Source: Capniomyces stellatus (Eukaryota; Kickxellomycota; Harpellomycetes; Harpellales; Legeriomycetaceae). Taken from it: 64,000 nt of DNA. Shown here in pieces: positions 32,435-44,100 of the stretch (positions are counted from its first letter, which is position 1; the number at the start of each line of letters is the position of its first letter). Under the pieces are notes generated by a model. The model was not told where the DNA came from. It saw only the letters and a list, made by a program, of their open reading frames with translations, and did not search any database. The translations under genes were made by a program, and so were the position numbers. The stretch spans positions 1,010,052-1,074,051 of the forward strand of contig LUVW01000001.1 in assembly GCA_001661515.1 (NCBI GenBank), in the 5' to 3' direction.

Positions 32435-33525
32435 ATGTCAAAATCACAATTTGTTTATGAATACAAACTTGTAGTTGTAGGTGGTGGTGGTAAGTCCTGC
32501 ACAAAGTTGGATTAACAAACCTATTTGCATTTACCTATTCATTGACATTCACTAACTCATTCCTCCTATGCACTTTTAGGCGTTGGAAAATCGGCTTTAA
32601 CGATTCAATTTATACAGTCACATTTCGTGGATGAATATGATCCCACTATTGAAGGTAAACTTTGGCACATTTAACACATTAATTCATAGCAGTACTGTCG
32701 CTTCCTATATTATTATCTTTGGCGGTTTTCGCGATACAAGGATTGTCCCTTCAGCAAATAACAGCAATCATGCTCATTTTGGAAAAACTTGGCAATAGAT
32801 TCTTACCGCAAGCAGTGTGTAATTGACGATGAGACAGCAATGCTTGACGTTTTGGACACAGCCGGTCAAGAGGAATATAGGTACATTGTCGCTTTTTTTT
32901 AATTCTTTTGTTCGTTTGCTTATTTACTTATTTTTTATAATGTCAGTACTAACAAATACTCTTTGATTTGCTTTATAGCGCTATGCGTGAACAGTACATG
33001 CGTACAGGAGAGGGCTTTTTGCTTGTCTATAGCATCACCTCGAGGAACTCTTTCGAGGAAATACCAACCTTCCAACAACAAATCCTGCGTGTCAAAGATC
33101 GCGATAACTTCCCTATAATTGTCTGTGCCAACAAATGCGACTTGGTGAACGAACGTCAAGTTTCAACTCAGGGTAATTGTCATTTGACTATACTTTCTTA
33201 ATCAAATTCCTCAGCTGGCTTTCGCTGCTTTGGTTTGCTTTGGTTTGCCTTATTATTATACTTACTAACGCCAAGTTAATTGCTAAAAACATCTGTTGAT
33301 TGATTAGAGGGCAGTGACATGGCTGCAAGCTTTGGATGTCCATTTTTGGAAACTTCCGCTAAATCCAACCACAATGTAAATTCAGCGTTTTATGATCTTG
33401 TGCGTGAAATTCGTCGTTATAACAAAGATATTGCTACAGCCAACCAAGGTGCCGCAGGAGCTAACGGTCCAGGTCAAAGAGCGTCTGAAGATTCTGCCGG
33501 GGGGTGCAAGTGTCTTATTTTGTAA
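32435..33525 (+). CDS. RAS1: Ras GTPase
   Basis: This is a canonical Ras. Exons 32435-32489, 32580-32654, 32799-32880, 32979-33172 and 33308-33525 total 624 nt (207 aa) in phase. Motifs are [14 protein letters not shown] (Gly12 and Gly13 intact), the effector loop [30 protein letters not shown] (20-residue core around Gln61), NKCD and ETSAK. The C-terminus is GGCKCLIL, a CAAX box ending in Leu, which in known systems favours geranylgeranylation. A second Cys two residues upstream is suited to palmitoylation. It should act at the plasma membrane upstream of MAPK or cAMP signalling. Introns carry TACTAAC branch sites. Confidence 0.97.
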
Positions 33526-34244
33526 TAAATATTACTTTTCTTGAAACTGCCTTTTATATATAACCTATTTATTTTAAATTTTATTATATTTTCGTTAATA
33601 TCAATATAATACTTATACTGTCCTTCTATCAACAACATAAAACTAAATATGGGTGTTACTAGTTCTGGGCTTTTTTTTCTTCGTTTTTTCTTTTTTTTTT
33701 TTTTTAAAAAAGCATTAATGCTCTACCAACGCGTTTGTTCTGCTTTTGCAAACATAACGCATAGACACCGCGTTCTCATTTTTGGACATATCTTTGGATA
33801 TCTTTTATAATGCTAATGGAATTGAAGTAGCACACACAACGCACCTGTAATATTTTCAACTAGAATGAAAATAATACGGTATGTATTACTTGCTGCGACT
33901 ATTTGCAGTTTATTTTGGTTTGAGCTAGGGTAGATCGGTTGTATAAACATAATACATATGGCTGCTATTGTTTTTCCGCTTCACTGAGCTAGCAGTAAAT
34001 ATAAGGTAGCAACTATATCCTCTAATCCTCAATAAAAAACAATATTTAATGCTAATTGTGGGCATGTCGATACGGTATTGGAAAGAGGCAACGATTGTAG
34101 TTTGGTTGTGCTGAGCATCACCACGCTTTAGTGAGAGCCAAACTTTTGCTGAGCTTGTTTTTCTTTATATATATAAACCCACCATCTATAAATAGATGGG
34201 AGGAGTTTTTTTCCAGTATTAATTGTTATCTTTAGCCTTAATCC

Positions 34245-34391
34245 TTAATGCGATTCATAAGTTAATACAGCAATAAATACGGATTTAGGCAACAGTGGAC
34301 GTATCTCTGGCACAGTCCAATTTGCATAGCTCTTAAAGGAAACTGTTGTTATTAATAGCATCATTAATATATATATCACAGAAAAGAACAT
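34245..34391 (-). CDS. Weak candidate: 48-residue single-helix peptide
   Basis: An ATG-initiated frame begins with a hydrophobic helix (MFFSVIYILMMLLITTVSF) and ends in a polar tail (YANWTVPEIRPLLPKSVF). The frame stays open upstream past an AG that could be an acceptor, so this may be the last exon of something longer. No compatible upstream exon was found and no family is recognised. Confidence 0.18.
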   Translation of the reverse strand: MFFSVIYILMMLLITTVSFKSYANWTVPEIRPLLPKSVFIAVLTYESH

Positions 34392-35024
34392 GCTGGTTAT
34401 TCCGACTTCAAAGCATCTTGTTCCTACCAAATTAGATGTTGATGCCCCTACCACCACTATAAGCGTATTGTTGTGGCCGTCGTTATTTCACATATACTCA
34501 GCGTTTGATTTAAAATACATTCCAAGATGGGGAGATATTGACAAGCTCTTTATCATTTAAACAGTCTAGTCGGTGTATAAAAATACAGTATGTGTATCAA
34601 AAGAAGCGTACCTATTTGAATATACTGAATGTATAATTGTTCTGTTTGGCATTTGCCCAATTTAGCATGTATTTCCCAGATCAGATGCGTATTTACTTTT
34701 GGGGACTCTAATAAAAGATGTGGCTATGTTTAGAAAGTTTGGAATTTAGACCCAGATTTTATTGCACTCCATTGTGGAATAAAAGTGATGTACATGGTCA
34801 CCAATATTATATTGGGTAAATATACACATGCAAGTGCTCCTGGCGATTCAGTGCTCAGTAGTTTTGTGTGTATGTGTGTGTGTGTGTGTGTGCGTATTCC
34901 AAAGAAAAAACGTGAGCTTACGCACATAATCAGAAACGAATGGGATAAATATAACACTACATTTTCCAATTTGAATTATGGCCACAAACAAACACCAAAG
35001 TAAATAACAAGGACAGAACCAAAA

Positions 35025-35120
35025 GCAATAAGCTAAAAACTATAAGCTAAAAACTATAAGCCAAGAACTATTAGCCGAAATACTGTAAGCCGAAATGCTA
35101 TAAGCTGAAATGCTAATGAG
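35025..35120. repeat. Degenerate tandem repeat of about 14-15 bp
   Basis: Six diverging copies related to CTAAAAACTATAAG run in tandem, becoming CCAAGAACTATTAG, CCGAAATACTGTAAG and CTGAAATGCTAATGAG. Non-coding. Confidence 0.7.
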
Positions 35121-36688
35121 TATTTTTGGTTGCTATTGTAAAACTCATCAAAGCTGCATACCATCATCATTGACAAAGCATTTGAACAGAGGAAGAACAT
35201 AGCGTTAGTCCAATATCCAAACATAACCTCTCGACTTTAGTTGTAGCTATTCGATTCCAAAGCCATTAACTTTGACCCTTCGTACTGGATTAGTAGTTCA
35301 AGAGCCAACAATGTGCAAAGTGGAAAAATGAATAATAGTAAATGCACTAAAAAAAAATGCTAAAAAACAACCTGGTTATCAATCAAAAGTCATTTTATAC
35401 TACCAGATTAGTACAATACATTGTTGTTTTTTTTGCTAAACTATGTTGACCCCACACATCGTAGTTGAGAGAAAATGTAGCAGATAAAAGGGGCTGGATA
35501 TTCAAGTTGGCCTAATAATAGTACATATGATATTACATATCTTTACTGCAATTGTTGATGCTTTGGGCTGACTTGAGCTTTAAAGGTTTGTAGGTACATA
35601 TATAAATCTATGATCAAAAGGTAATTAACATGCCAGCCTGTTTCGTTAAAGCTGAATATCGCACAATGTAATTCAGACAATAATACCAAAATATGAAATT
35701 GGCCATTTTTTACCCCGCCAATATATGCCAAATCAAAGAGACGCTTGAAGATAAAATGTATTTATAGCATTTTGGACTAGCAGCCCTTAGAGTTGTCGAT
35801 TCTTGGAAATACCTATTGTTGATAAGTATATTCACAAAATTCCAATGTGCCGGAATGAAGCTGCATGATAGAATATAAATTATTTAGTTGGATTCTTGCT
35901 CCTTGGGCAATAGGATTAACATCTTATTACAAATCTATATAAATGTAAACGGATAAGAGTAAAAAGGCCCAAAAAAAATATTCTTTTAATAACTTTTTCT
36001 AGGCTCAAGCTTCAAAATTCAAGAGGCCTTAACGTTCTATTTTTAACAACTACTGCTGAGGTTTATCACAATACCACTCCAGTTCATACATAAATCACAA
36101 GGATTTGATAATTATTCGATATATCTATAGCAATTATTTTTTTAGGGCTTTGTTTTTTTTTTTCGGATTATGACACTGGCTTTTTTTTGCTAATATTTAA
36201 TATTATTTTTTTAAATCCACATCTGCAAACGTATAATACATCGATGTTAAGACTGCTGTACAAGATACTCTAGCTAAAAAAAACACTTTTTTATCAGCAA
36301 GATTAAGTTATAACATTTTGCTATTATTAATAAACATATATAAATATTCAAATATATATATATACACAAACGCCAAACCAAAAAAAAGCTTAAATATAAG
36401 CTAAAATCGAGTTTATACATTTGGCATCGCTTATAAAGCCAAGCCCGATTGAAGATACAGTAATTCGTACCGTACTCACCAAACTTGTAGTTCAAAAAAC
36501 TGCACCAAAACAACAATACAGGGAGCAATATTACTTTCCGGCAGCCAAACTAAAAAGATTACAACTTATTGCAGGATATATACACCTTGATCGTCTGATA
36601 ATCCAAAAGAATTTAGGGTGGATACGGATAGTTACCAGGAACCAAAGCCAGTACAGCAGCCTATCAACCCAATCACATCAGAGATACA

Positions 36689-39600
36689 ATGGGGCGTAAG
36701 AAAATAAATGTAAGTCTTTGGTTAAATGTAGTATACGGCGAAATGCAAACGATTTGAACTGGTGTATGTATCGGCTGATTGCTGGATAGTTTTGCAGCAA
36801 TTGATGAATGCTAGCTTACTCACAAGAGCTAAAATGGGTGTAAAATTAGATAAAAGAAATTGAGAACTCAAGGCAAAAGACAGTAACCTTTGCTCGTAGG
36901 AGATCAGGATTGATAAAGAAGGCCCACGAGCTAAGCGTTTTGTGTGGTGTTAAAGTTGCACTTGTAGTGTTTGATACCAAGAATGCCAGCCATGTCGTAA
37001 GTAAAACCTATAAAAGTAATCGATTCTGCAGTTAATACAAGCGATTGTGCAAGTTGGATGAGTCAGATGACGTTTAGGCATATATAATATCCAACTTCTC
37101 TTCTCATATTAAAACTTGCTTTGAAAAAAAATTTAAAAAAAAATTGACTTGGTAAAGTCGAGTGAAGCCAAAGCTAAATATACTTTGTTGATAAACCGAA
37201 CCTAGTACTCATCAAGCGAGACAGCAGAAGAGCTATTTTCCAGATACATGTCCAAGAGATTTTTGACAAACGAGTCAAGGGTAAGATAGGTTTAGTAATA
37301 CATGCTATATCATTTTGTGGTGTACAGGTATATTGTATGTTCTGATTTAAAATGAGGATATGTATTTGTTATTAATAGAAAAGAAAAGAGAGCGCTGATA
37401 CTGACGAGTAAGTTTTTTTTACATAGTTAAGCAGTTTAATGACCAAATATTTGTTTATGTCCAGTGTTAGCAAAAAAAAATCTCAATGTGGGAAAGTGTA
37501 ACTGACAGTAAGATGTTTAATCTCCAAACCAATAGCGACGACAATGGAACGTATGGATTTGACAGTAACGGCTCATTTGTTAAGCGTAAATTAGCGGTTG
37601 TGAACGAGTACAAGATAATATCAAACGGGCCAAGCTCAGAAAATTTACAGGTCAAATACACCAAGCAGTATCATGATCCCAACTCTGGGGACAAGTCAAA
37701 CGGAAACACATTAATAGAATCATCAGAGCACATACTAGGATGGGGGCCAAATGAAAATGGGTTTGAGACACCAACAATTGTATCCGCAAGTGACCATCTG
37801 GAGTCTAGTATAGTAAATGGAATGTGTTCGAGTATTGATATGTCTGGACGAGGAAATGATGGTGATATGAGATCTAGTAGCGGTGTTGGGTCGATTCTTT
37901 GCACAGATGATGTCAAAAACGGGGGCCAAGCTTTGTTTTCCAAACCAGGGATGGGGTATGCTTACGAGGTTCACAACTCGGGTATATTTGGGTATGAAGG
38001 AGGCATGGGAGGTCAGGGATTTTCAATTGAGAATCAACAAATAGGGCAAAACCAAATGTATCACATGGGCGGTGATATGGGGAGAAACGATGGGTGTCAG
38101 ATGTTTGATGGAGGGATGTCATCGATATCAGCTCAGCAATCCAAACAACAGTACGGAAATAACGAAGCCTTGGCTGAGATAATTTTACAGCAGCAAAAGC
38201 AGGCACAAGCACGTATGTATCAACAACAACAGCAACATAATGCGATTAGGATGATACAGGAGAGCAACATGTTGAGAATGCAGAAAAGCAATCCACTGAT
38301 GAACGAAGAGGCACATTTGATGCAGAGGCTGGAAAATATACAAGGAACTGGGTTGACATCGGTGTCCAGCACAGAGTCTATGTGGAATAACGGATATACA
38401 AACCCTAACAGCCTAAACATGCACAAAAGCCAAAGCTTTGAAAGAAACAAACAGTTTAAGACTGAGGGAAACTTTGAGGTAGAGTTATCGGCAGCAAAGT
38501 TGGAGATGATGATGGATTCAAAAAACGGAAGCAGCTCCAAGGCGCTGAAAAGCGACAAGAGAGCACGGCTAGCGTTGAGTTCAAAAGGACAAGGTAGTAA
38601 AGGGTTGACAAAAAACAGATATATAAGCAATCCCGAGCTTACCTTTTCATCGCTAGAGAACAAAAAGAGTGATGGAAATAGCTTATCACACTATCGAAGC
38701 ATAGGCACGTTTAATAAATCTAGCCTTTCAACAACCAGCGAGGCAAGTGGAGAAGAGGGAAGGTCAGGAATGGCCAGTGGCATAAAGGGAAAAAATGCAA
38801 GAAAGAATAGCGATGCTAGCAATGGTGGTAAAAGCAATAACGGAGGAAGCAGCCATATTGAGGGAAGTAGTGAGGGCGAAAAGTATGGAGTTGAAAACTG
38901 GACACAGCAGGATGGGAATATGAGTTTGGCTAGCCAAGTCCAGGCCCAAAAGAGCGCACAGAACCAACTGATGAACTCGTTATACAAGCTACCAAACAGA
39001 ACAAAGTCCAGCTATAACAATTGGGCATCAACGGTGCCAAGGAATAGCGGGGAGATTTCCAATAATAAGGACGGTGTGAGTGGCGAAGGGATAGTTGGAA
39101 GTGATGAAAATCTGATAAGCGAGTATGAGGCAATAGGTAGCGAGGAAGGAAAATGTGCTAGCCGCAACTATAGCGACAACAATGCATCCAACGACGGCAT
39201 GGGGTCAAATATCAGTTCCAATGGCAATGGCAATGGGAAGATGGTAGATGAGCAGGTATCTGGGGGAATGGATCATTTGGGTGGTTTGGGGGAGGGGATG
39301 AAGATAGGGAGAAGAGTGTCTGAGCAGTGGTTTAGCAACTTGAAAGATATTACAGGAAAGAGTGGGGAAACAGGCAGGGTAGCTGGGAAAGGAGAGAATA
39401 TGGGACAAGATATGAACAGGGAGCCATCGATAGTTGCAAATAAAATAAAAAACACAACATCCTTGGATAGCGGCGAGAAGCTGATGGAGACAAATGGGAT
39501 GGGTTTGGGGGTGAATGGGGGTGGGTTAGTAGATGGTGTGGGAGTAGGAAACATGCATGATTTTGGACTTGGTATGGGGATAGGGATCAACGGTATTGAT

Positions 39601-40047
39601 ATGAACATGGGGGGTGGTGTTTCGTTGCCATTGGAAATGGGAATGGGGATGAGTATGGGAATGGGGATGGGGATGGGGATGGACATGTCAGGCCAGAGCA
39701 TGTCGATGAACGGAGTGAACAATCAGATGGGGATTGGAATAAACATGGGGGTAAATGGGAATATGGGCATGGGAGTTGGCTATGGTGGCGATGGAGTAGG
39801 TATGGACAATAGGCTGAGTAGCGGGAATAATATGGGGGAATACGGTGGAAACGGGGGTTTGGTGGGAGTCGAAGGAAAGATGGGCAAAAGCTACATGAGT
39901 CAGTATGGCGGTGCTGAAATGGGGCTATTTGATAGTGGGAATAACAATGGCAATGGCAACGTGAATATGAATGATAACCAGGGGTCAAATGCTGATGTTG
40001 GATATGCCGGAGTTGGGATAGGGAGTAATGTGAATAATGATTGCTAG
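36689..40047 (+). CDS. MADS-box transcription factor (MEF2-type), low-complexity C-terminus
   Basis: Exons 36689-36709, 36850-36996, 37206-37280, 37379-37407 and 37497-40047 give 2823 nt (940 aa) in phase. The N-terminal MADS domain reads MGRKKIN / [20 protein letters not shown], then [20 protein letters not shown] and [14 protein letters not shown]. The form GLxKKAxELSVLC is MEF2-type (Rlm1-like). A basic segment (KRKE) follows. The remainder is disordered: Gln-rich near residues 315-340 and Gly/Met-rich ([10 protein letters not shown]) near 778-830. The fifth exon has an in-frame ATG at 37486, but the spliced reading needs the acceptor at 37495-37496. It should bind a CArG-like element in the nucleus. 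Targets are unknown. Confidence 0.85.
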
Positions 40048-41119
40048 TGGATGACTTGGGCTGAACTGACGCAAAATATACCAGTGTTTATGGAGAATGG
40101 GTATGTTTAGGTTCTACGGACCAAGATTGGGAAATGAAGAGTAGAAAAGGATATATGAAATGGGGAGTGGTGAATGGTGATGGTGGTGAGGAGCGTTGGC
40201 GTAATAGTTTAATCCGTAATTTAAATAGGCCAGATTAAACGGTGGGTTTGTTATCAATAATAGTGTGTTTGTTTATATTTACATTTTATAATTAGTTCTA
40301 GTACATTTAGTTTAGTTTTGTTTTAATGATGGTTTATTAAAGTATATATTAATATTAGTTTGTTTATTTTATTTATTTATTTATTATTTTATTTACGCGG
40401 TTTAATGACAACGGAATCAACAAAGCATAAAGAGTAATGGTAAAATCAGTAGCTTTAGAATATTTTAGAAATTAACGCTCACTTATGATTGGTCAGTGCT
40501 TTCAAAGCTGTTGCAAGTAGAAGAGTTATTTTTTTGTTTATTATCTTTAAGTAGTGATAAAGCTTGGTTAAGTTAAAAAAAAAATAGTATGTAGATAATA
40601 GTAGATAATAGTAGATAACAGTAGATAATAGTAGATAATAGTAGATAATAGTAGATAATAGTAGATAATAGTAGATAACAGTAGATAATAGTAGATAANN
40701 NNNNNNAGTAGATAATAGTAGATAACAGTAGATAATAGTAGATAACAGTAGATAATAGTAGATAATAGTAGATAATAGTAGATAATAGTAGATAATAGTA
40801 GATAACAGTAGATAATAGTAGATAACAGTAGATAATAGTAGATAATAGTAGATAATAGTAGATAATAGTAGATAATAGTAGATAATAGTAGATAATAGTA
40901 GATGAACAGATCAAAGTAAAACTGGTTGTAAAGATGTTAGTAACTGAGGTTAGAATGAATGTACTGGGATGTATATTCTAGAGCGTTAGTAAAGGAGGCA
41001 AAGTGCGCTGTATGTGGCGGGCAAAGAAAAGAGAATATCAAGGACATTGGTGTTGAGCTCGACTAGGGCGAGTTGGTTGATATTTAACCAACATGCATAC
41101 ATATAATTCAAGTAAAATT
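40048..41119. other. Convergent 3' spacer containing a satellite
   Basis: The spacer lies between the stop codons of the MADS-box gene and the giant RGG gene. Apart from the 10-bp satellite (separate entry), it is ordinary AT-rich 3' flank with ATTT repeats near 40365-40395. Confidence 0.6.
40591..40903. repeat. 10-bp satellite (GTAGATAATA) with an 80-bp higher-order pattern and an assembly gap
   Basis: About thirty copies of GTAGATAATA occur, some with C at position 9 (GTAGATAACA). C-variants begin at 40611 and 40671. After the gap they recur at spacings of 20, 60 and 20 bp (the blocks at 40721, 40741, 40801 and 40821), implying an 8-unit superrepeat. Eight Ns at 40699-40706 break the register, so the true length is unknown. 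Confidence 0.95.
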
Positions 41120-44100
41120 TTACTTGTCAATGGCCAAGTCTAGAGGTTTTTTTTTAGATTCAAGAACTGTGGCGGTGTCTTTGCCTTTACCTCTGGGTCT
41201 TCCACTTCCACTGGTGCTTCCTCTACCACCGCCACTACCACTGGCGCTTGCGCTTGCGCTGGCTCTATCTTTGTCTTTGCCTCTAGCCCCAAGACCAGCA
41301 CGACTGGTGGCAGGGTATCTGGGACTGTTGCTTTCGAGAGCCTTTCCTTTTGGTTTGTCAACAACAGCAATAGCAGCAACATTGACGGTTACATCGGTTA
41401 ATTGAGCATTGTTGTTGTTATTGTTGTTGTTGTTTTGGGAGGGATTGGGGGTGTTTGATTCAGATTGTTTTTTGTCTTTGATCGCGAATTTGTTACTTTT
41501 GGGTTCCTTGGAGTGGTTAGTTTTAACTGGAGCTGTTGGAATTTGTTTGTCCGCAGACAGATTGTTGGTGGTAAAAGTGCTTATTGAGTTTGTAGACTCT
41601 TTCTCACCAGATTTTGACTTACTTTCAAGGCTCATGGCAGCCTCGGCAGTGCTCTTGCTTGCCATCCTTGCACCTGTAGACCCACCTCGGCCTCCAGCAC
41701 TACTGTTGCTCCTGCTACTTCTGTCACCACTGCCTCGTTCCAAGCCACGTCCTCTGCTCCAGCCCCTTCCTCGTGCCGGCCCTGAACCGCCTCTTCCGCC
41801 ACCAACATTATCAGCATCCAGATCAGCGCTATTCACAAAACCTCTTCCCTGGCTGCGCAAGTAGCTTGTCGGTTTGCTTGGCTCTGCCGCCCCACTGTAG
41901 TGTTTAGCACTGCTGGGTTCTCTCTTGGATCTTGGCTTTACTGGCTCTGGCTCTGGCTTTGAACTAGATTCTGGCTTTGGCTCTGGCTTTGGCTCAAGCT
42001 TGGCCGCTTTGCTATCAACCAAAGCCTTTTTCGCACCCTTCTTACTCGTATCAGCGTCTAAACCAGCACTGGCTTCGACATCGGCATTTAGTTTGGGTTC
42101 AGCCTCGGCTACATCGGTCCTGGCGTGCCCAGAATTCTTCCCCTTGTAAGGCAATTTGCCTGATCGGTGGTCCTCGCCCGAAAAGGATCTTGGTGCACGG
42201 TCGCTTGCAAAGGATGATTCACTGTCGTTGAATCTACCTGTGACTGGGCTACGACCACTTTGGATCAATCTACTTCCCCTGGCAGCATACCTCACATTGT
42301 GTCCGCCACGGCCTCTGTAACCCCTATAATCGGTGGTCTCTTTGATATACTCCTTTCTGGGCCTATCCTCATCTCTAGCCTGTTTGGGCTTTTTTGCGCT
42401 TAAATTCGAGTCTTCTTTCTTATCACCAGATCTGCCAGCTTGGGAAGCAGGTTTGTTTTGGCTCTCAGTATCAACTGCTTTAGCGCCTACATCATCAACA
42501 GCAGGTTGATCTTTGTGCAACAGCTCTTTACCAGCATCACATTCATTGGCCAGTTTGGCTTGGTCATTTGTAGGTTCAGGCGTTTTGCTTGGTGCGTTTA
42601 TAACATCATCCGACCCGGTTTTTGCGCCTTTGTTTTGCTCAACAGAACCCTGATTTTCGATTGGTTGGTCATTACTGTCGGGTTTTGGGTTCTGAGGTTG
42701 TGAATTCTGCTGTTGGTGAACCTGGGTTGGAACCGGTGCTAAAACTGGAACTGGAGTATAAGCTTGAGCTTGGGTAGGATAAACATTATACTGTTGATTT
42801 TTAGGTTGATTTTGATTTTGATTTTGATTTTGATTTTGATTTTGATTTTGATTTTGATAATGTTGTGCCGAGTTTAAATTCGTGTATTGGTGTGTATACT
42901 GTTGTGTCGGTGGTTGAGGGTGGATTTGATGATGTGGATGTGGGTTTGGATACATTTGGGGCCTTGTTTGAGGATGCTGTATGTATTGATACTGCGGCAT
43001 CCCTGGATAATACGCAAATTGGGGAGGGTACACTTGCTGAGGCGGCAGCTGGTGTGTATATTGGTACTGGATACTCTGCGTGTGTACTGGAACTACAAGG
43101 GTTGAACCTGCCTGTTGCTGTTGAACTTGGATTTGAGCTAGTGGTGTGGGTTGAGGTGTTGAGGATTGGGCGTACTGTTGTTGTTGTTGCTGCTGGTATG
43201 CCGGTTGCAAGATTTGGGCAACTGGTTGGGCTGGAGCGTTTTGGGCACCTTGGCTGTTGTTCCTGCCAGTTTGAAAGTAGTGGTTCTTGGGATGATAATA
43301 CCCTTGTGCATAGGCTTGTGGCGGCAATACGTATTCCTGCTGCTGCATCTGGTATTGTTGCTGTACTGCTTGGTACTGATTTGGTCCTTCGATCTCGTCT
43401 CTGCCACCACCAACATTTGAACCATCTGAACTGCTCAAAATACCCAACCCATCTAACGCATTATCCTTGCCAGAGCCACCTTCAGCAAACATGTTGTTGC
43501 TGGCTGCTGAAACAACGCCTGTAGCTGGCAACTTACTAAATGCGCTTGATGAGGTTGAATGCATTGACGAACCAATCGAATTGGAGTATCTGCCTGGTCT
43601 TGCTGGTGTTCCAATCGGGTTTTGATACATGCCAGCGCCAGTTCCGGAGTTTGAACTCGAATTCAAGCCAGAGTTGGAGGTGGCATTGGGCTTTGAAACA
43701 GTTTCTTTCGGTCCAGAACCTGTACTAATGGTGTTGTTTTTAATAGCACCGTTAGAAACTGAATCTAACCCTGTTGTGCTTATACCACCACTACCACTAC
43801 CATTATCATCGCCATTGACATTGCCATTGACATTGCCATTGCCATTATTGCTGTTGCTATTGCTGTTTAAAGCTAAAGCTGATTGAGTTGGCTCTTTAAT
43901 AGATTGTTTCCTCATTCTATCAGCAGCTTCATTGGCTCTGGCGGAAAGCGGCCTAAATGGCGCAACATTCGGATCCAACCGTTTCTGGTTAGTGTTTATT
44001 GCAATAGGTATATTCGTATTTTCCACAAACAACCCTTTTACTATACTGCTAATTTCATTCGTGTCCTGATTCTGACTTTGGTTTTGGTTTTGGTTTTGGT

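Larger units (their letters stand above)
33526..36688. other. Gene-poor spacer, 3.2 kb
   Basis: This region covers the 3' flank of Ras and the promoter of the MADS-box gene. It contains a (TG)n run at about 34866-34892, a degenerate tandem repeat at 35025-35120, a weak minus-strand ORF (34245-34391) and TATATA tracts near 36350-36363. No convincing gene is seen. Confidence 0.5.

Noticed and set aside
40573..40914. Minus-strand ORF of Tyr-Leu-Ser-Thr-Ile-Ile repeats
   Set aside because: Frame through the 10-bp satellite and Ns; the unit length is not a multiple of three and codes by chance.
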